From an uncultured Gemmatimonadota bacterium (GTDB taxonomy: Bacteria; Gemmatimonadota; Gemmatimonadetes; Gemmatimonadales; Gemmatimonadaceae): 5,582 nt of DNA. The stretch's first letter is position 1. Each line of letters opens with the position of its first letter. Below, piece after piece: positions 5,370-5,582 of this stretch. The position numbers and the translations under genes were made by a program. The stretch spans positions 1 to 5,582 of the forward strand of contig CAMLIU010000131.1 in the NCBI GenBank assembly GCA_946479995.1, given 5' to 3'. The notes below the pieces were generated by a model. The model searched no databases. It saw only the letters and a list, made by a program, of their open reading frames with translations, and was not told the DNA's origin.

Positions 5370-5582
5370 CTAGTCGTGCGCCGCGACGGGCCGCACCTCG
5401 CCCACTCCACCGAGCGACGCCATGCGCGCCATCGCCTGCGCCGCGAGGGACGGCAGCGCGGACGGATGCGAGCTGGCGGCCTCGAAGGCGTACGTCACGA
5501 GCGCATCCGCGGCGAGGAGGTCGAGCGCGTGGTCCCGGCTCGCTTCCCCCTCGCGGAGTACCTTCGCAAGGAGTCGTTCACC
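5370..5582 (-). CDS. unrecognised Ala-rich helical protein, C-terminal 70 residues only
   Basis: An open frame enters from the right edge and ends at TAG (5372-5370), 20 nt before the phosphatase ATG. The visible part, GERLLAKVLREGEASRDHAL followed by a segment containing AADALVTYAFEAASSHPSAL, is rich in Ala and Leu. It looks like two or three amphipathic helices followed by a short loose tail. I do not recognise the family. Same strand, short spacing and similar base composition to its neighbours suggest it is a real gene and the first visible member of this operon. The missing N-terminal part would be needed to identify it. Confidence 0.65.
   Translation of the reverse strand, partial: GERLLAKVLREGEASRDHALDLLAADALVTYAFEAASSHPSALPSLAAQAMARMASLGGVGEVRPVAAHD

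Noticed and set aside
5370..5582. Resemblance of AADALVTYAFEAA to the GDALLTLAFE segment of polyprenyl synthases.
   Set aside because: The frame stops about 40 residues later and the next gene starts 20 nt on, leaving no room for the rest of a synthase. The similarity is short and Ala-rich.

Overview
The window is GC-rich bacterial DNA in which every recognisable gene lies on the minus strand, so transcription runs from high to low coordinates. It looks like part of a chromosome from a high-GC Gram-negative organism: it carries a phosphoheptose isomerase of the type used for LPS or capsule heptose, cytoplasmic housekeeping enzymes and tight GTGA/ATGA gene overlaps. Gemmatimonadota or a similarly GC-rich lineage would fit, but that is a guess from overall character and was not tested. 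No mobile element, CRISPR array, tRNA or rRNA was seen.

Right part (5582 down to 2290): an apparent co-transcribed cluster whose promoter lies outside the window. In transcription order it holds the C-terminal end of an unrecognised Ala-rich helical protein, a PHP-family phosphatase of the CpsB/YwqE polysaccharide tyrosine-phosphatase type, a phosphoheptose isomerase (gmhA) whose reading frame is broken by one missing base, a FabG-like short-chain dehydrogenase/reductase, and a cytoplasmic L-asparaginase. The first two point to surface polysaccharide. The last two overlap by 4 bp (ATGA), and the restored gmhA frame overlaps the reductase by 4 bp (GTGA).

Middle (2289 down to 2108): a compact 182-bp regulatory region. 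A near-consensus sigma70-type promoter (TTGACG, 17 bp, TATCAT) has its -35 box over the asparaginase stop codon. It is followed by an RNA with the pairing scheme and conserved bases of a SAM-II riboswitch, an intrinsic terminator, and a good Shine-Dalgarno in front of the next gene. This reads as a SAM-responsive transcription attenuator.

Left part (2107 down to 1): homoserine dehydrogenase (hom) and, overlapping it by 4 bp (GTGA), a MetX-type homoserine O-acyltransferase that runs off the left edge. Together they make homoserine from aspartate semialdehyde and acylate it, which commits it to methionine. Control of this pair by S-adenosylmethionine is biologically coherent. The asparaginase just upstream releases aspartate, the precursor of the same pathway, though it appears to belong to the preceding transcription unit.
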